This document shows positions 8,912 to 18,784 of a stretch of DNA of 33,070 bases, piece by piece. The notes under the pieces are model-generated. The model worked only from the letters and a program-made list of their open reading frames with translations, was not told the DNA's origin and did not search any database. The stretch lies in assembly GCA_947476955.1 (NCBI GenBank), contig CANJSS010000018.1:1-33070 (forward strand), written 5' to 3'. Positions within the stretch are counted from its first letter, which is position 1. Each line of letters starts with the position of its first letter. Origin of the DNA: Flavobacteriales bacterium (GTDB lineage Bacteria > Bacteroidota > Bacteroidia > Flavobacteriales_D > Crocinitomicaceae). Made by a program: the position numbers and the translations under genes.

Positions 8912-10701
8912 TTATCTTCTGTTTCGTCTGAAAATTGTCTATCGTATAACCTTCGATAAAATCCATTTTGGAGAAGCAATTCTTGATGCGAGCCGATTTC
9001 CTTTATTTCTCCAGCATCCAAAACAACAATTTTGTCTGAATTTTGAATGGTTGACAACCGATGCGCTATTACAATTGAAGTTCTGCCTTTCGTTAATTTT
9101 TCAGTTGCTTTTTGAATCAATTCTTCCGATTCGCTGTCCACGCTAGAAGTTGCCTCATCCAAGATTAAAATTGCAGGATTGTACACGCTTGCTCTAATAA
9201 AGGAAAGTAATTGGCGCTGACCAACAGATAAAACCCCGCCTCGCTCACCAACTTGATAATCATAGCCGCCAGGTAACTTTTGGATAAATACATCCGCTCC
9301 AACCTCTTTTGCTGCGGCAATTACCTGTTCTCTCGAAATTGAATTATCCCCTAACGTTATATTGTTGTGAATCGTATCCGAAAAAAGAAAAACATCCTGC
9401 AATACAATCGCAATATTTCTCCTTAAATAATTTAATTCAATGTCCTGTATGTTTTTGTTTCCGATAAAAATTTCGCCTTTCTGGTAGTCATAAAATCTAC
9501 CCAATAAATTCACAACGGTTGATTTCCCTGCGCCAGTTGCTCCAACAAATGCAACTGTTGAACCAGCTGCAATATCCAAACTAATATTCTTCAAAACCCA
9601 ATCTTCATCCCTGTAGGCAAAATGGATATTTTTAAATTGAATTGTTTGATTAAAATCACAGGACATATCCGTTCCAGGATCCTGAATATGGTCATTCAGA
9701 TCTATGATTTCAAAAACACGTTCTGCACGCACAGTTCCACGTTGTAAAATATTGAATTTATCCGCTAGTTGTCGAATTGGTCGAAACAACATATTTACCC
9801 AAAGCGTGAATGAAATTATTTGTGCATACATTCCCTCCACCTGATCTGCTGTTTTTCCGCTAGCATATACAGCGCCCCAAACCAGCATCAAAGCGATGGA
9901 CATGGAGCTCAACATTTCGACAATCGGAAAAAATATCGAATTTGCCCAAACAGCATTTACGTGTGCTTGTCTGTGTCCTTTATTGATTTCTTCGAAGTTT
10001 TTATATTCTTGTTTTTGACGGTTAAATAACTGTACAATTGAAATTCCTGTAATGCGTTCCTGTACAAATGTATTAAGTCGCGTTACTTGTTGGCGCTCCA
10101 ATTGAAAGGAATTCCGCATAGCGCGGGCAAAAATTCTTGTAGCAAAAATCAAAAGTGGAATAGGCAAAATAGTCATTAGGGATAACTCCCAATCCACAAA
10201 AAACATGAGAGAAATTACAAAAACCAACGAAATCAAATCGCCAGCTATATCAATTAACCCAGAAGAAAATACTTCTGTTACTGCTTCCAGATCCGAAACT
10301 ACCCTGGTTACTAACGCTCCAACAGGGGTGTTATCAAAATAACGCATGCGGAAACTTAAAACATGTCCGAATAATTTTTCCCGAATATCTTTGATTACAG
10401 ATTGTGCCAACAAATTAGAAAGATACGAACTTGAAAATTGCAGTATTCCTTCCATAACTAACATCCCAACCACTATAATTGTCCAGAATATTAGTCTCTC
10501 CCCATCCTTGCTTTTGATAACATATTTGGAAACCATGTCTCCAATAATATATGGACGAAAAGAACCAAGAACTGCAAGCGTCACAGTGCATAGAACTGCA
10601 AAAAGAAACAAACTCTTGTAGGGTCTAGCGAACGAAACCAAGCGTTTGAAAATAAAAATATTTATGGTAGCCTTTTCTGACATGCGTGCAAATTTACCCA
10701 A
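8908..10701 (-). CDS. ABC transporter, fused permease/ATPase (MsbA/multidrug exporter-like)
   Basis: 597 aa; N-terminal TM region, Walker A GATGAGKS, signature LSVGQRQ, Walker B AILILDEATSSVD, H-loop IVIAHRLST. Overlaps the next gene by ATGA. Confidence 0.93.
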   Translation of the reverse strand: MGKFARMSEKATINIFIFKRLVSFARPYKSLFLFAVLCTVTLAVLGSFRPYIIGDMVSKYVIKSKDGERLIFWTIIVVGMLVMEGILQFSSSYLSNLLAQSVIKDIREKLFGHVLSFRMRYFDNTPVGALVTRVVSDLEAVTEVFSSGLIDIAGDLISLVFVISLMFFVDWELSLMTILPIPLLIFATRIFARAMRNSFQLERQQVTRLNTFVQERITGISIVQLFNRQKQEYKNFEEINKGHRQAHVNAVWANSIFFPIVEMLSSMSIALMLVWGAVYASGKTADQVEGMYAQIISFTLWVNMLFRPIRQLADKFNILQRGTVRAERVFEIIDLNDHIQDPGTDMSCDFNQTIQFKNIHFAYRDEDWVLKNISLDIAAGSTVAFVGATGAGKSTVVNLLGRFYDYQKGEIFIGNKNIQDIELNYLRRNIAIVLQDVFLFSDTIHNNITLGDNSISREQVIAAAKEVGADVFIQKLPGGYDYQVGERGGVLSVGQRQLLSFIRASVYNPAILILDEATSSVDSESEELIQKATEKLTKGRTSIVIAHRLSTIQNSDKIVVLDAGEIKEIGSHQELLLQNGFYRRLYDRQFSDETEDK

Positions 10702-10806
10702 ATTTAGGGGTTGTCTCCCATCGAATAGGAAAGATTTACTATTAATTACAATTTTAACAATAGAATGTTTTTAAAAATGAACTACTTTTATAAAAAAGCT
10801 AAGTAT

Positions 10807-11454
10807 ATGGTGCACGAGTTATCCAAAAGCAATTCGATTTTCGCTACTTTTATGGGGGAAATCCGCGACAGTAGCATTCAAAAAGATGCAATGCGTTTTC
10901 GTAAGAATATGGAACGGATTTCAGAAATACTTGGCTATGAGCTATCTAAGAAACTCGAATACATCTCCAAAACGGTAAAAACGCCACTTGGTGAAGCAGA
11001 AATACACGTATTAAAAGAACAACCGGTTTTAGCGACAATTCTTCGCGCAGGACTTGCAATGCACTCCGGCTTGCTCAATTATTTCGATTCCGCAGAAAGC
11101 GCATTCATTTCTGCGTACAGAAAACACACTACGCCAGAAGAATTCGATATTCATGTGGAATATTTAGCTTCCCCAAAATTAGACAACCGCATCGTCATCT
11201 TGAGCGATCCGATGCTTGCTACTGGAAGTTCACTTGTTACCGTTTACAAAGCGCTTTTGAAACAAGGAAAACCTTCTAAAATAATTATTGTTGCCGCAAT
11301 AGCAACGCCGGATGCATTGGAATATATCCAGCGACATTTGCCTGAAAACACGGATTATTGGGTTGGCGCAATTGACAAAGAATTAACTGCACAATCTTAC
11401 ATCGTTCCTGGATTGGGAGATGCTGGGGATTTGGCTTTTGGAGAAAAATACTAA
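10807..11454 (+). CDS. upp: Uracil phosphoribosyltransferase
   Basis: ORF 10765..11454; likely start is the in-frame ATG at 10807 (MVHELSKSNSIF...). DPMLATGSSLVTVYKAL and YIVPGLGDAGDLAFGEKY are UPRT signatures. Confidence 0.92.
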   Translation: MVHELSKSNSIFATFMGEIRDSSIQKDAMRFRKNMERISEILGYELSKKLEYISKTVKTPLGEAEIHVLKEQPVLATILRAGLAMHSGLLNYFDSAESAFISAYRKHTTPEEFDIHVEYLASPKLDNRIVILSDPMLATGSSLVTVYKALLKQGKPSKIIIVAAIATPDALEYIQRHLPENTDYWVGAIDKELTAQSYIVPGLGDAGDLAFGEKY

Positions 11455-11464
11455 ACTCAATTAA

Positions 11465-11938
11465 ATGCTCTGGGGAAAATATATAGGCTTTTTCGGCTTT
11501 TCGATGATCAAATTTTTGTTCACGCCTTTTGGTGGGCCAAAAGCAGAATTGACCTTTAATGAAACATACGTGCTTTGTGTGGCGGGAGCAATAACAAGTG
11601 CTGCTATTTTCTATTTCTCGAGCGAGTACTTTCTTAAAAAAGCACATAAAAAGAGAAAAGAATTAATTCGTAAATCAATCGAAACGGGAATTCCACTTAA
11701 ACACAAGAAAAAGTTTACAAAAGCAAATAAACTAATTGTTCGAATAAAACATAGACTAGGAATTATTGGTGTAGCTTTCTATGCCCCTTTATTTTTAAGT
11801 ATTCCGCTTGGAACAATTATTACAGCCAAGTTTTATGGAAAAGAAAAAAGAACGTTTCCATTAATTACTCTGGGAATCGCCATTAACGGATTAATCTTAA
11901 CGGGTTCTGCATATTTAATTGCCTATTTTTTCAAATGA
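11465..11938 (+). CDS. Small integral membrane protein, unknown function (possibly small multidrug-export/DedA-like topology)
   Basis: 157 aa with about three hydrophobic segments separated by a very basic loop; overlaps the next gene by 4 nt (ATGA). Confidence 0.7.
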   Translation: MLWGKYIGFFGFSMIKFLFTPFGGPKAELTFNETYVLCVAGAITSAAIFYFSSEYFLKKAHKKRKELIRKSIETGIPLKHKKKFTKANKLIVRIKHRLGIIGVAFYAPLFLSIPLGTIITAKFYGKEKRTFPLITLGIAINGLILTGSAYLIAYFFK

Positions 11939-12651
11939 AAAACAAGCATTTATTTTTTGATCTCGACCGCACGTTATGGGATTTTGAAAAAAATTCCGAG
12001 ATAGCGTTAAATAAACTTTTTTATTCACTTGATTTAGACGCTTTAATTTCAGATTTTGAATCATTTCATTCTATATACAAAGAAAAAAATGCAGCACTTT
12101 GGAAACTATATGGCGCTGGAAAAATGGAAAAAGATGTCCTGCGCGATGAACGGTTTCGCGTAACATTGGATAGTTTTCAGGTAGATAATTCTCAATTGGT
12201 AAAAAACCTTAGTGATGGCTATGTGGAACTTTCTCCCATGCAGACGGCACTTTTTCCCAACGCTATTGAAACATTGGATTTACTCGAAAAGAATGGCTAC
12301 GCAATGCATATTATTACAAATGGGTTTAAAGAGGTGCAGCATATTAAATTGAAAAACTCCCAACTTGAAAAGTATTTTGATGTTATCGTTTGTTCGGAGG
12401 ATGTTGGAAAAAACAAACCTTCGCCGGATATTTTTCATTATTCTATGCGGCAAGCGAGTGCAAAAGCGATCGATTCGGTGATGATCGGAGACGATTACGA
12501 AGTAGATATTTTAGGCGCTTTGAACGTTGGAATGCAGGGGATACATTTCGACCCGGATAAAAATCATACGAAGCAAGATGGACATCATTTAATTCACGCG
12601 TTAAATGAAATTCCCGACATGTTGCCTTGGGTTCTTCGATCTAATTTATAA
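11935..12651 (+). CDS. HAD-superfamily hydrolase, YjjG-like (pyrimidine 5'-nucleotidase type)
   Basis: 238 aa; HLFFDLDRTLWDFEKNSEIAL, IITNGFKEVQHIKLKNSQLEKYFDVIVCSEDVGKNKPSPDIF, MIGDDYEVDILGALNVGMQGIHFD: HAD motifs I-IV. Confidence 0.9.
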   Translation: MKNKHLFFDLDRTLWDFEKNSEIALNKLFYSLDLDALISDFESFHSIYKEKNAALWKLYGAGKMEKDVLRDERFRVTLDSFQVDNSQLVKNLSDGYVELSPMQTALFPNAIETLDLLEKNGYAMHIITNGFKEVQHIKLKNSQLEKYFDVIVCSEDVGKNKPSPDIFHYSMRQASAKAIDSVMIGDDYEVDILGALNVGMQGIHFDPDKNHTKQDGHHLIHALNEIPDMLPWVLRSNL

Positions 12652-13105
12652 CTCTTTGTAATTTGAGCTTTTGAAGTTTTTGATTGGATTTGAACTGAAT
12701 AGTGATGCGCAGTTTGTTTTTAGAAAAAATCCCGAGTTTATATTGAATATATTCTGGCATTTCATTCACTATGTTCTCAAAGTATAGGCTCCTTTTGTTT
12801 CCTACAAATTGGCGGGTTACGGCAGAATCTCCTTGGGAAGTTGGTTGATTGGTTTTTAAGGTGTAAATCAAATTTTTGTTTACTAAAGAAATAGTCAAAT
12901 CTTCCACTTTTACGGAATCACCTATCTTAGTTGAACGATAACCCGAACCAATCAGCTGATCTCCTTTCAAAATCCAAGTTTCGTAGCCACTTCCCTCACT
13001 GTATTTCCAAGTCCCAACCAAATGAAGGGCTTTACCTTTAATTTGCCCGAAGGAAGTGAAAATCGAACATAAAATAAAAATAATGGAAAGTTTACATATT
13101 CTCAT
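12641..13105 (-). CDS. Secreted hypothetical protein, DUF6265-like
   Basis: 154 aa; N-terminal hydrophobic signal MRICKLSIIFILCSIFTSFGQ, then LVGTWKYSEGSGYETWILKGDQLIGSGY. Family recalled from pattern, not searched. Confidence 0.7.
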   Translation of the reverse strand: MRICKLSIIFILCSIFTSFGQIKGKALHLVGTWKYSEGSGYETWILKGDQLIGSGYRSTKIGDSVKVEDLTISLVNKNLIYTLKTNQPTSQGDSAVTRQFVGNKRSLYFENIVNEMPEYIQYKLGIFSKNKLRITIQFKSNQKLQKLKLQRVIN

Positions 13106-13129
13106 AAATGAAAAATATTTGTTTACTAT

Positions 13130-13900
13130 TTACCCTCTCAATTCTTGTCTTGTCTTTTCATACAAAATCATTCCAGCAGAAACACTCACATTTAGAGAAG
13201 CAATTTCGCCAATCATTGGAATTCGAGCCTTAATATCAGAAAGATTGAGTAAATCGGAAGTAATCCCATCTTCTTCGGAACCCAATATGATTGCCACAGG
13301 TCCGCGCATATTCACTTCATATAATGGAATATTGGCCTTTTCGCTACATGCAATAATTCGCATACCACACTGTTGGAGGTAAAAAAGAGATTCTTTTAAA
13401 CTGTCCGTTTTGCAAACTGGAATTCTATTCAATGCACCTGCGGAGGTTTTAATCGCATCAGCCGTTACCAAAGCAGAGCCTTTAGATGGAATTAAAATAG
13501 CATCAACCCCTTGGCATTCTGCAGTTCTAGCAATTGCCCCAAAATTTCTCACATCCGTTATTCTATCTAGAACCAACACCAATGGTTTCTCCCCTCTTTC
13601 CAGCATTTCTTCCACCAATGGCTCAATCGATTTGTATTCAATAGGTGAAACTAATGCAATAACCCCTTGGTGGTTACCATCTGTTAAACTATCTAATTTC
13701 TCTACTGGAACAAATTGCAATTGGAAATTCTTTCCTGCCAAAATTTCTTTTAATTCGGAAAAAAGATCTTTGTTCATCCCTTTCTGAATCATAATTTTAT
13801 TTATCTCGCGCTCTGCTTTTATTGCTTCAATAACTGCCCGAACACCAAAAATCATATCTTCTACATTTTTCTTGCGCTCGTATCTTCTTTCTTCCATCAT
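13130..13900 (-). CDS. rlmB: TrmH/SpoU-family RNA 2'-O-methyltransferase (RlmB-like)
   Basis: 256 aa; FGVRAVIEAIKAEREINKIMIQKG, VLVLDRITDVRNFGAIARTAEC, ILGSEEDGITSDLL, IASLNVSVSAGMILYE. Confidence 0.9.
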   Translation of the reverse strand: MMEERRYERKKNVEDMIFGVRAVIEAIKAEREINKIMIQKGMNKDLFSELKEILAGKNFQLQFVPVEKLDSLTDGNHQGVIALVSPIEYKSIEPLVEEMLERGEKPLVLVLDRITDVRNFGAIARTAECQGVDAILIPSKGSALVTADAIKTSAGALNRIPVCKTDSLKESLFYLQQCGMRIIACSEKANIPLYEVNMRGPVAIILGSEEDGITSDLLNLSDIKARIPMIGEIASLNVSVSAGMILYEKTRQELRG

Positions 13901-13910
13901 CGTTTATTTT

Positions 13911-14315
13911 TTAATAGGAAAATGAAAATTCAATCTCCACACCCTCACTAAATGTTTTTGCAACTGGGCAATTTTTCCCTGCTCGAATTGCTTTTTCTGC
14001 TTCTGAATCCGACCAGTTATTTCCCGAAAGATCCATGTCAATTACAACTTTACTTATCCTTCTGGGATTGCTGCCCATTACTTTTTCAACTGACGCTTTC
14101 GCCTGGTTAAAATTCAATCCATTTGCCTCACAAAAGATTCCAATAATTGTAAGCATGCAGGAGGCATAAGCTGTTGCTGCAAGATCGGTTGGCGAAAAAG
14201 CTTCTCCTTTTCCGTTATTATCCAAAGGTGCATCTGTCACGATTTCCATTCCCGACTGTACATGCGTACATTTTGTGCGTAAACTTCCTAAATATTCTAC
14301 TGTCGCAGTAATCAT
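13911..14315 (-). CDS. OsmC family protein
   Basis: 134 aa; GEAFSPTDLAATAYASCMLTIIGIFCEANGLNF, and CPVAKTFSEGVEIEFSF. Confidence 0.9.
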   Translation of the reverse strand: MITATVEYLGSLRTKCTHVQSGMEIVTDAPLDNNGKGEAFSPTDLAATAYASCMLTIIGIFCEANGLNFNQAKASVEKVMGSNPRRISKVVIDMDLSGNNWSDSEAEKAIRAGKNCPVAKTFSEGVEIEFSFSY

Positions 14316-14478
14316 ATATATCCGTGATAAAATTGTAACTTTGTGCGCTTGACCAATTCAATATTCCTAGCGTAAACAAAAGTAGGATTTTTATTCAAGC
14401 CAAGGATATCCAATGAACAATTGTTCCTATGATTTGTTAAATTCAACAAGAGTAAGAGCATTTTAAGATTTTTGTATA

Positions 14479-15354
14479 ATGAGCGAAATAATTGAAAAGG
14501 ACAATTCGGAAATTCGAATAAAAAAACCAAAATGGTTGCGGGTGAAATTACCCACTGGCGAAAATTACCGAAAAGTCCGTTCTTTAGTAGATGAACACAA
14601 ACTTCACACCATTTGCGAAAGCGGTAGTTGTCCAAATATGGGCGAATGTTGGGGTGAAGGAACTGCAACATTTATGATTCTTGGAAACATTTGCACGCGA
14701 TCATGTGGTTTTTGCGCCGTAAAAACGGGACGACCGGAGGAAGTGGACAATTTTGAACCAGGAAAAGTTGCGCATAGTGTAAAAACGATGGGAATCAAAC
14801 ACGCTGTTGTTACATCCGTAGATCGGGATGATTTGAAAGATGGCGGGTCGGAAATATGGGTACAAACTGTAAAGGCAATACGACACCAATCCCCTGGAAC
14901 TACTATGGAAACACTTATTCCGGACTTTGCGGGAAATTGGGAGAATCTGCAGAAAATTATCGATGTTGCTCCGGAAATTGTTTCCCATAACTTAGAAACA
15001 GTGCGACGATTGACGAAACAAGTTCGAATTCAAGCAAAGTACGATCGAAGTTTAGAGGTGCTTTTCCGATTGAAAAAAGGAGGAATGCGCACCAAATCTG
15101 GCATCATGTTAGGACTTGGGGAAACGGATCAGGAAATTATTGAAGCAATGGAAGATCTTAGAAGTGTACAAGTAGACATTTTAACGTTGGGACAATATTT
15201 ACAGCCAACTTCAAAACATTTACCAATCGTAGAATTCGTTACACCAGAAAGATTTGATAGATATAGAGAAATTGGAATGGAGATGGGATTTAGGTATGTT
15301 GAAAGTGGCCCTTTAGTTAGATCCTCTTACCATGCTGAAAAACACCTTTTCTAA
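14479..15354 (+). CDS. lipA: Lipoyl synthase
   Basis: 291 aa; [41 protein letters not shown] carries both Fe-S cysteine motifs. The C-terminal [24 protein letters not shown]...[10 protein letters not shown] is canonical. Confidence 0.97.
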   Translation: MSEIIEKDNSEIRIKKPKWLRVKLPTGENYRKVRSLVDEHKLHTICESGSCPNMGECWGEGTATFMILGNICTRSCGFCAVKTGRPEEVDNFEPGKVAHSVKTMGIKHAVVTSVDRDDLKDGGSEIWVQTVKAIRHQSPGTTMETLIPDFAGNWENLQKIIDVAPEIVSHNLETVRRLTKQVRIQAKYDRSLEVLFRLKKGGMRTKSGIMLGLGETDQEIIEAMEDLRSVQVDILTLGQYLQPTSKHLPIVEFVTPERFDRYREIGMEMGFRYVESGPLVRSSYHAEKHLF

Positions 15355-15396
15355 TTTTTTGACATGTATATTTTCACTTTGGAATTATTAAATATT

Positions 15397-15428
15397 TTTG
15401 TGTTAAATTGAAAAATAAATTAAATTTG
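15397..15428 (+). promoter_or_regulatory. Candidate Bacteroidota promoter (TTTG-N20-TAAATTTG) upstream of the T9SS Asp-box protein
   Basis: tttg at 15397-15400 and taaatttg (TAnnTTTG) at 15421-15428, 20-nt spacer, ~100 nt upstream of ATG 15528. Confidence 0.5.
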
Positions 15429-15527
15429 TAAGATTAAAATTGCGATTACGAAAGCAATAATGAATTTAGAATGATTTTTATTATTATTTTGGCGGTCGCG
15501 TAAACAAACTTGAGAAAAAACTACATT

Positions 15528-18500
15528 ATGAAACGTAACAAACTATTTATCGGTTCAGCAGGTCTGGTTGCAATTGCAGCTATTTTTGCAGTTTCACCCT
15601 TGAACTTCAACGGTTCTGAGGGATCTTATTCCAAGAAGGAATTACCTTCTATGGATTCAAAATCAGCAGATGATGCAAAAAAATGGCTTGAGGCAAGATA
15701 TATTGACCAAGAGACGGGTGAGCCAATTACGAGTGAAAAATTACAACTAATTCGTTCTCAAATTCGTAAAAGTGCGCAAAGTAAAACGATTACGTTTCAA
15801 GAACAAGGCCCTGATAACATTGGTGGTAGAACAAGAGCAATTCAAGTTGACCGATCGAATGTAAATCGTGTATGGGCTGGAGGCGTTTCCGGTGGTTTAT
15901 TTGTTTCTTCCAATCGTGGTAACCAATGGGGACGAGTAAGTTCGTATATCAATTCAGGAGCGTCTCCGTACATTTCAAGTATGACTCAAACAAAAGATGG
16001 TACATTGTATGTTGCATCTGGTTCTTCAGTGGAAGCATGGAATGGAAATGGTGTTTGGTATTCTACAGACAATGGTGATACGTGGGCTAAAGTTCCAGGA
16101 ACAACAAATTGCAACGAAATTGTATCCTCCAATGCAGATGATTATGCCTGGATGGCAACGTCTTCAGGCGTTAAAAAATGGAAAATTGGCGATGCTGCAG
16201 TTACTGGAGTGACAATTGCGTCAGGATCTTGTAACTCCTTACAGATTTCAAAAGATGGACTAGTTGTTGTTGCTGCAATTGGTTCAAATAAAACATACAT
16301 TTCAAACGATGGTGGAACTTCTTGGATAGATAAATCAGGAAGCGGAAGTGGTTCAGTACCAACTGGATCTGCTCGAATTGAGTACGCAATTTCACATGCT
16401 CGTGTAGCTGGTAATTATTCTCTTTATGCAGTTCGAACTGGAAGTAACTTGCAAGGGATGAATGTTTCCCACGATAATGGAAATACTTGGTATCAATTCG
16501 TAGGTGCTTCAGGCACACCAAGTAACTTGGATATCTATAGAGATCAAGGAACGTATAACACAATCGTAACGGTTACGCCAAATAACAATGAAAAGATTTT
16601 AATCGGTGGAATCGATATTTGGAAATGGCAACAAACTGTAAACAATCCTCCATTTGGTGGTTTTGAAAAAATATCAAATTGGTTCTCTAATCCATTTTCT
16701 CCAATATATGTGCACGCAGACAACCACGAAATGAAGTGGGATAATTTAAATAGATTATACGTTGGAAACGATGGAGGTATAGCAGTTACAAATGATTATG
16801 GAAATACATGGTTTCCTGCAAATCGTGGATACAATGTTACACAATTCTACGGAATCGCATTCGATAGAGATGGTTCTGTGATGGGTGGAGCACAAGATAA
16901 TGGTACACTTTATAACGACCATACCTTATCTACATTCGAAGAATTTAGAGAAGTAAATGGTGGTGATGGATTTGCGTGTGAAATATCTTTCTTCAATCCA
17001 AAGGTGATGTTCTCTTCTATTTATTACAACAGTATTTCAAGATCAGGTGATCGCGGTGAAACATGGAGCTCTTTTGTTCCAACATTCCCATCTTCTTATG
17101 CACCAGCAGGAACAGAAGGTTCAATTCACCCGTTTGTTACTTCTTACACTTTAGCAGAATACTATGATACTAATTCCGAAGATTCTGTAGTTTACGTTCC
17201 AACAAAGAATTATAATGCTGGGGCTACATTACGAATTCCTAGCCGTTCATCAGGGGATAGTATGAATTATGTTACACCAACTTCTCTGCATTTTGATGAC
17301 ACCTTATATTACTCAAGTTCTGTTACAGATATTTCGGTAACAAATTCTTTGAATGGTCAAATTGTAGAATTAGAAAACTATACTTGGGACTATCTTGGTG
17401 CTTCTATAGCTCCAGTTTCAGTGGGTGATTCCTTATTAGTTGATTTCTCAACAGGAACAGATACTGTCGTTGTTGGAGGCATTGGAACATACACACACTA
17501 CTTTGGAGAAAACGCAGCGACAGGAGAACAGTTTAGTTTAGGTAGCGATACTGTAGCATTCAACGTTGCTTGGGACACTTTAGTAATTCAAGATCCTTAC
17601 CAATCATGGATGCTTATGTATGTAAACATAAACGGAGGTGAATTATGGGGAACAAGAAATGCCTTGCGTCTTTCTGCACAAAACCCACAATGGTTAAAAA
17701 TCGCGCAAGGAATTGGAAGTTCATTCGTTGGAAGTAATGACAATATGAAAGTGGATATCGAATTCTCAAAAAATCTTGACCACTGCTATATAATTGGTGG
17801 CTCAAATGGCGTTTGGAGGATTGATGGCTTAGGCAGTATTTACACCTCCGACCCAAGTTTTGCCTCCAAGGCAGGTTATTCGGGATCGACTCTAGCAACC
17901 CCCCCAAGCGGAACTTCAGCAACTAAGATTATAGCAACAAACTTTGAAGGTTTAGCGGTTAATCCAAGTAATCCAGATGATGTAGTCTTATTTGGTGGTT
18001 TTGGCGCTTCTAATAGAAGAACGTTAAACGCAACTGCAGCAACCCCATCTTTCACAGCACTTGCAAACATTACATCTCCAAGTAACGTTGCATGTTACGA
18101 TGGAATAATTGATAGAAATGATCCAGATATTATTGTTGTTGGAACAGCTGAAGGTGTTTTCGTTACTGAAGATGGCGGAGCGACTTGGGATAATGCTTCT
18201 GCAGGATTTGAAGGAACACCAGTATTTCATGTTCGTCAATCTTGGAGAGAGTGGAATGAAGGTAACGGTCGTCCAGGTGAAATCTATATCGGAACTTATG
18301 GACGTGGAATTTGGAGTTCAGCAGCTTACTTAGGCATTGGAGAAAATGATGCAAATGGCAACGAAGTATTCAAAACTAAATTAAAGACGTATCCAAACCC
18401 AACAACGGATAACACAACATTAACGTTCAACCTTTCTGAATCCTCTAACGTTACAGTTCAGGTATACAATATTTCAGGTGTTTTGGTGAAAACGATACTT

Positions 18501-18626
18501 AAGAAAAATGTTAATGCTGGAGCACAAACTTTAACAATCGATGGTTCTGATTTCAGAAATGGAACATACATTGTTAAGTTCAATGCTGGTAATCAAAATG
18601 AAACTGTGAAATTTATCAAAATGTAA
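15528..18626 (+). CDS. T9SS-exported Asp-box/BNR (sortilin/VPS10-like) beta-propeller protein with type A C-terminal sorting domain
   Basis: ORF 15510..18626, likely ATG at 15528 (MKRNKLFIGSAGLVAIAAIFAVS signal). Repeated Asp-box motifs: SSNRGNQW, STDNGDTW, SNDGGTSW, SHDNGNTW, TNDYGNTW, SGDRGETW, TEDGGATW. C-terminal KTYPNPTTDNTTLTFNLSESSNVTVQVYNISGVLVKTI...GTYIVKFNAGNQNETVKFIKM. Confidence 0.93.
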   Translation: MKRNKLFIGSAGLVAIAAIFAVSPLNFNGSEGSYSKKELPSMDSKSADDAKKWLEARYIDQETGEPITSEKLQLIRSQIRKSAQSKTITFQEQGPDNIGGRTRAIQVDRSNVNRVWAGGVSGGLFVSSNRGNQWGRVSSYINSGASPYISSMTQTKDGTLYVASGSSVEAWNGNGVWYSTDNGDTWAKVPGTTNCNEIVSSNADDYAWMATSSGVKKWKIGDAAVTGVTIASGSCNSLQISKDGLVVVAAIGSNKTYISNDGGTSWIDKSGSGSGSVPTGSARIEYAISHARVAGNYSLYAVRTGSNLQGMNVSHDNGNTWYQFVGASGTPSNLDIYRDQGTYNTIVTVTPNNNEKILIGGIDIWKWQQTVNNPPFGGFEKISNWFSNPFSPIYVHADNHEMKWDNLNRLYVGNDGGIAVTNDYGNTWFPANRGYNVTQFYGIAFDRDGSVMGGAQDNGTLYNDHTLSTFEEFREVNGGDGFACEISFFNPKVMFSSIYYNSISRSGDRGETWSSFVPTFPSSYAPAGTEGSIHPFVTSYTLAEYYDTNSEDSVVYVPTKNYNAGATLRIPSRSSGDSMNYVTPTSLHFDDTLYYSSSVTDISVTNSLNGQIVELENYTWDYLGASIAPVSVGDSLLVDFSTGTDTVVVGGIGTYTHYFGENAATGEQFSLGSDTVAFNVAWDTLVIQDPYQSWMLMYVNINGGELWGTRNALRLSAQNPQWLKIAQGIGSSFVGSNDNMKVDIEFSKNLDHCYIIGGSNGVWRIDGLGSIYTSDPSFASKAGYSGSTLATPPSGTSATKIIATNFEGLAVNPSNPDDVVLFGGFGASNRRTLNATAATPSFTALANITSPSNVACYDGIIDRNDPDIIVVGTAEGVFVTEDGGATWDNASAGFEGTPVFHVRQSWREWNEGNGRPGEIYIGTYGRGIWSSAAYLGIGENDANGNEVFKTKLKTYPNPTTDNTTLTFNLSESSNVTVQVYNISGVLVKTILKKNVNAGAQTLTIDGSDFRNGTYIVKFNAGNQNETVKFIKM

Positions 18627-18646
18627 ATTCACTTAATTTATATGCA

Positions 18647-18676
18647 AAGGGTTGTCAATTTGGCAACCCTTTTTTT
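18647..18676 (+). terminator. Rho-independent-type terminator after the T9SS protein
   Basis: agggttgtcaatttggcaacccttttttt: stem AGGGTTG/CAACCCT followed by T7. Confidence 0.85.
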
Positions 18677-18784
18677 ATGGTTAAAGGATTCCTTTTGAAA
18701 AATATATACCTCGCCAAATTACAGTTAATTTTCATCGGTTAATTAATGGATAAATCCTACCTTTGTTTACAAAATATAAATAAA

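Noticed and set aside
15491-15513. Shared word aacaaacttg at 15503-15512 and near 23985-23994
   Set aside because: 10-nt match in AT-rich DNA with differing flanks; too short to support a repeat family.
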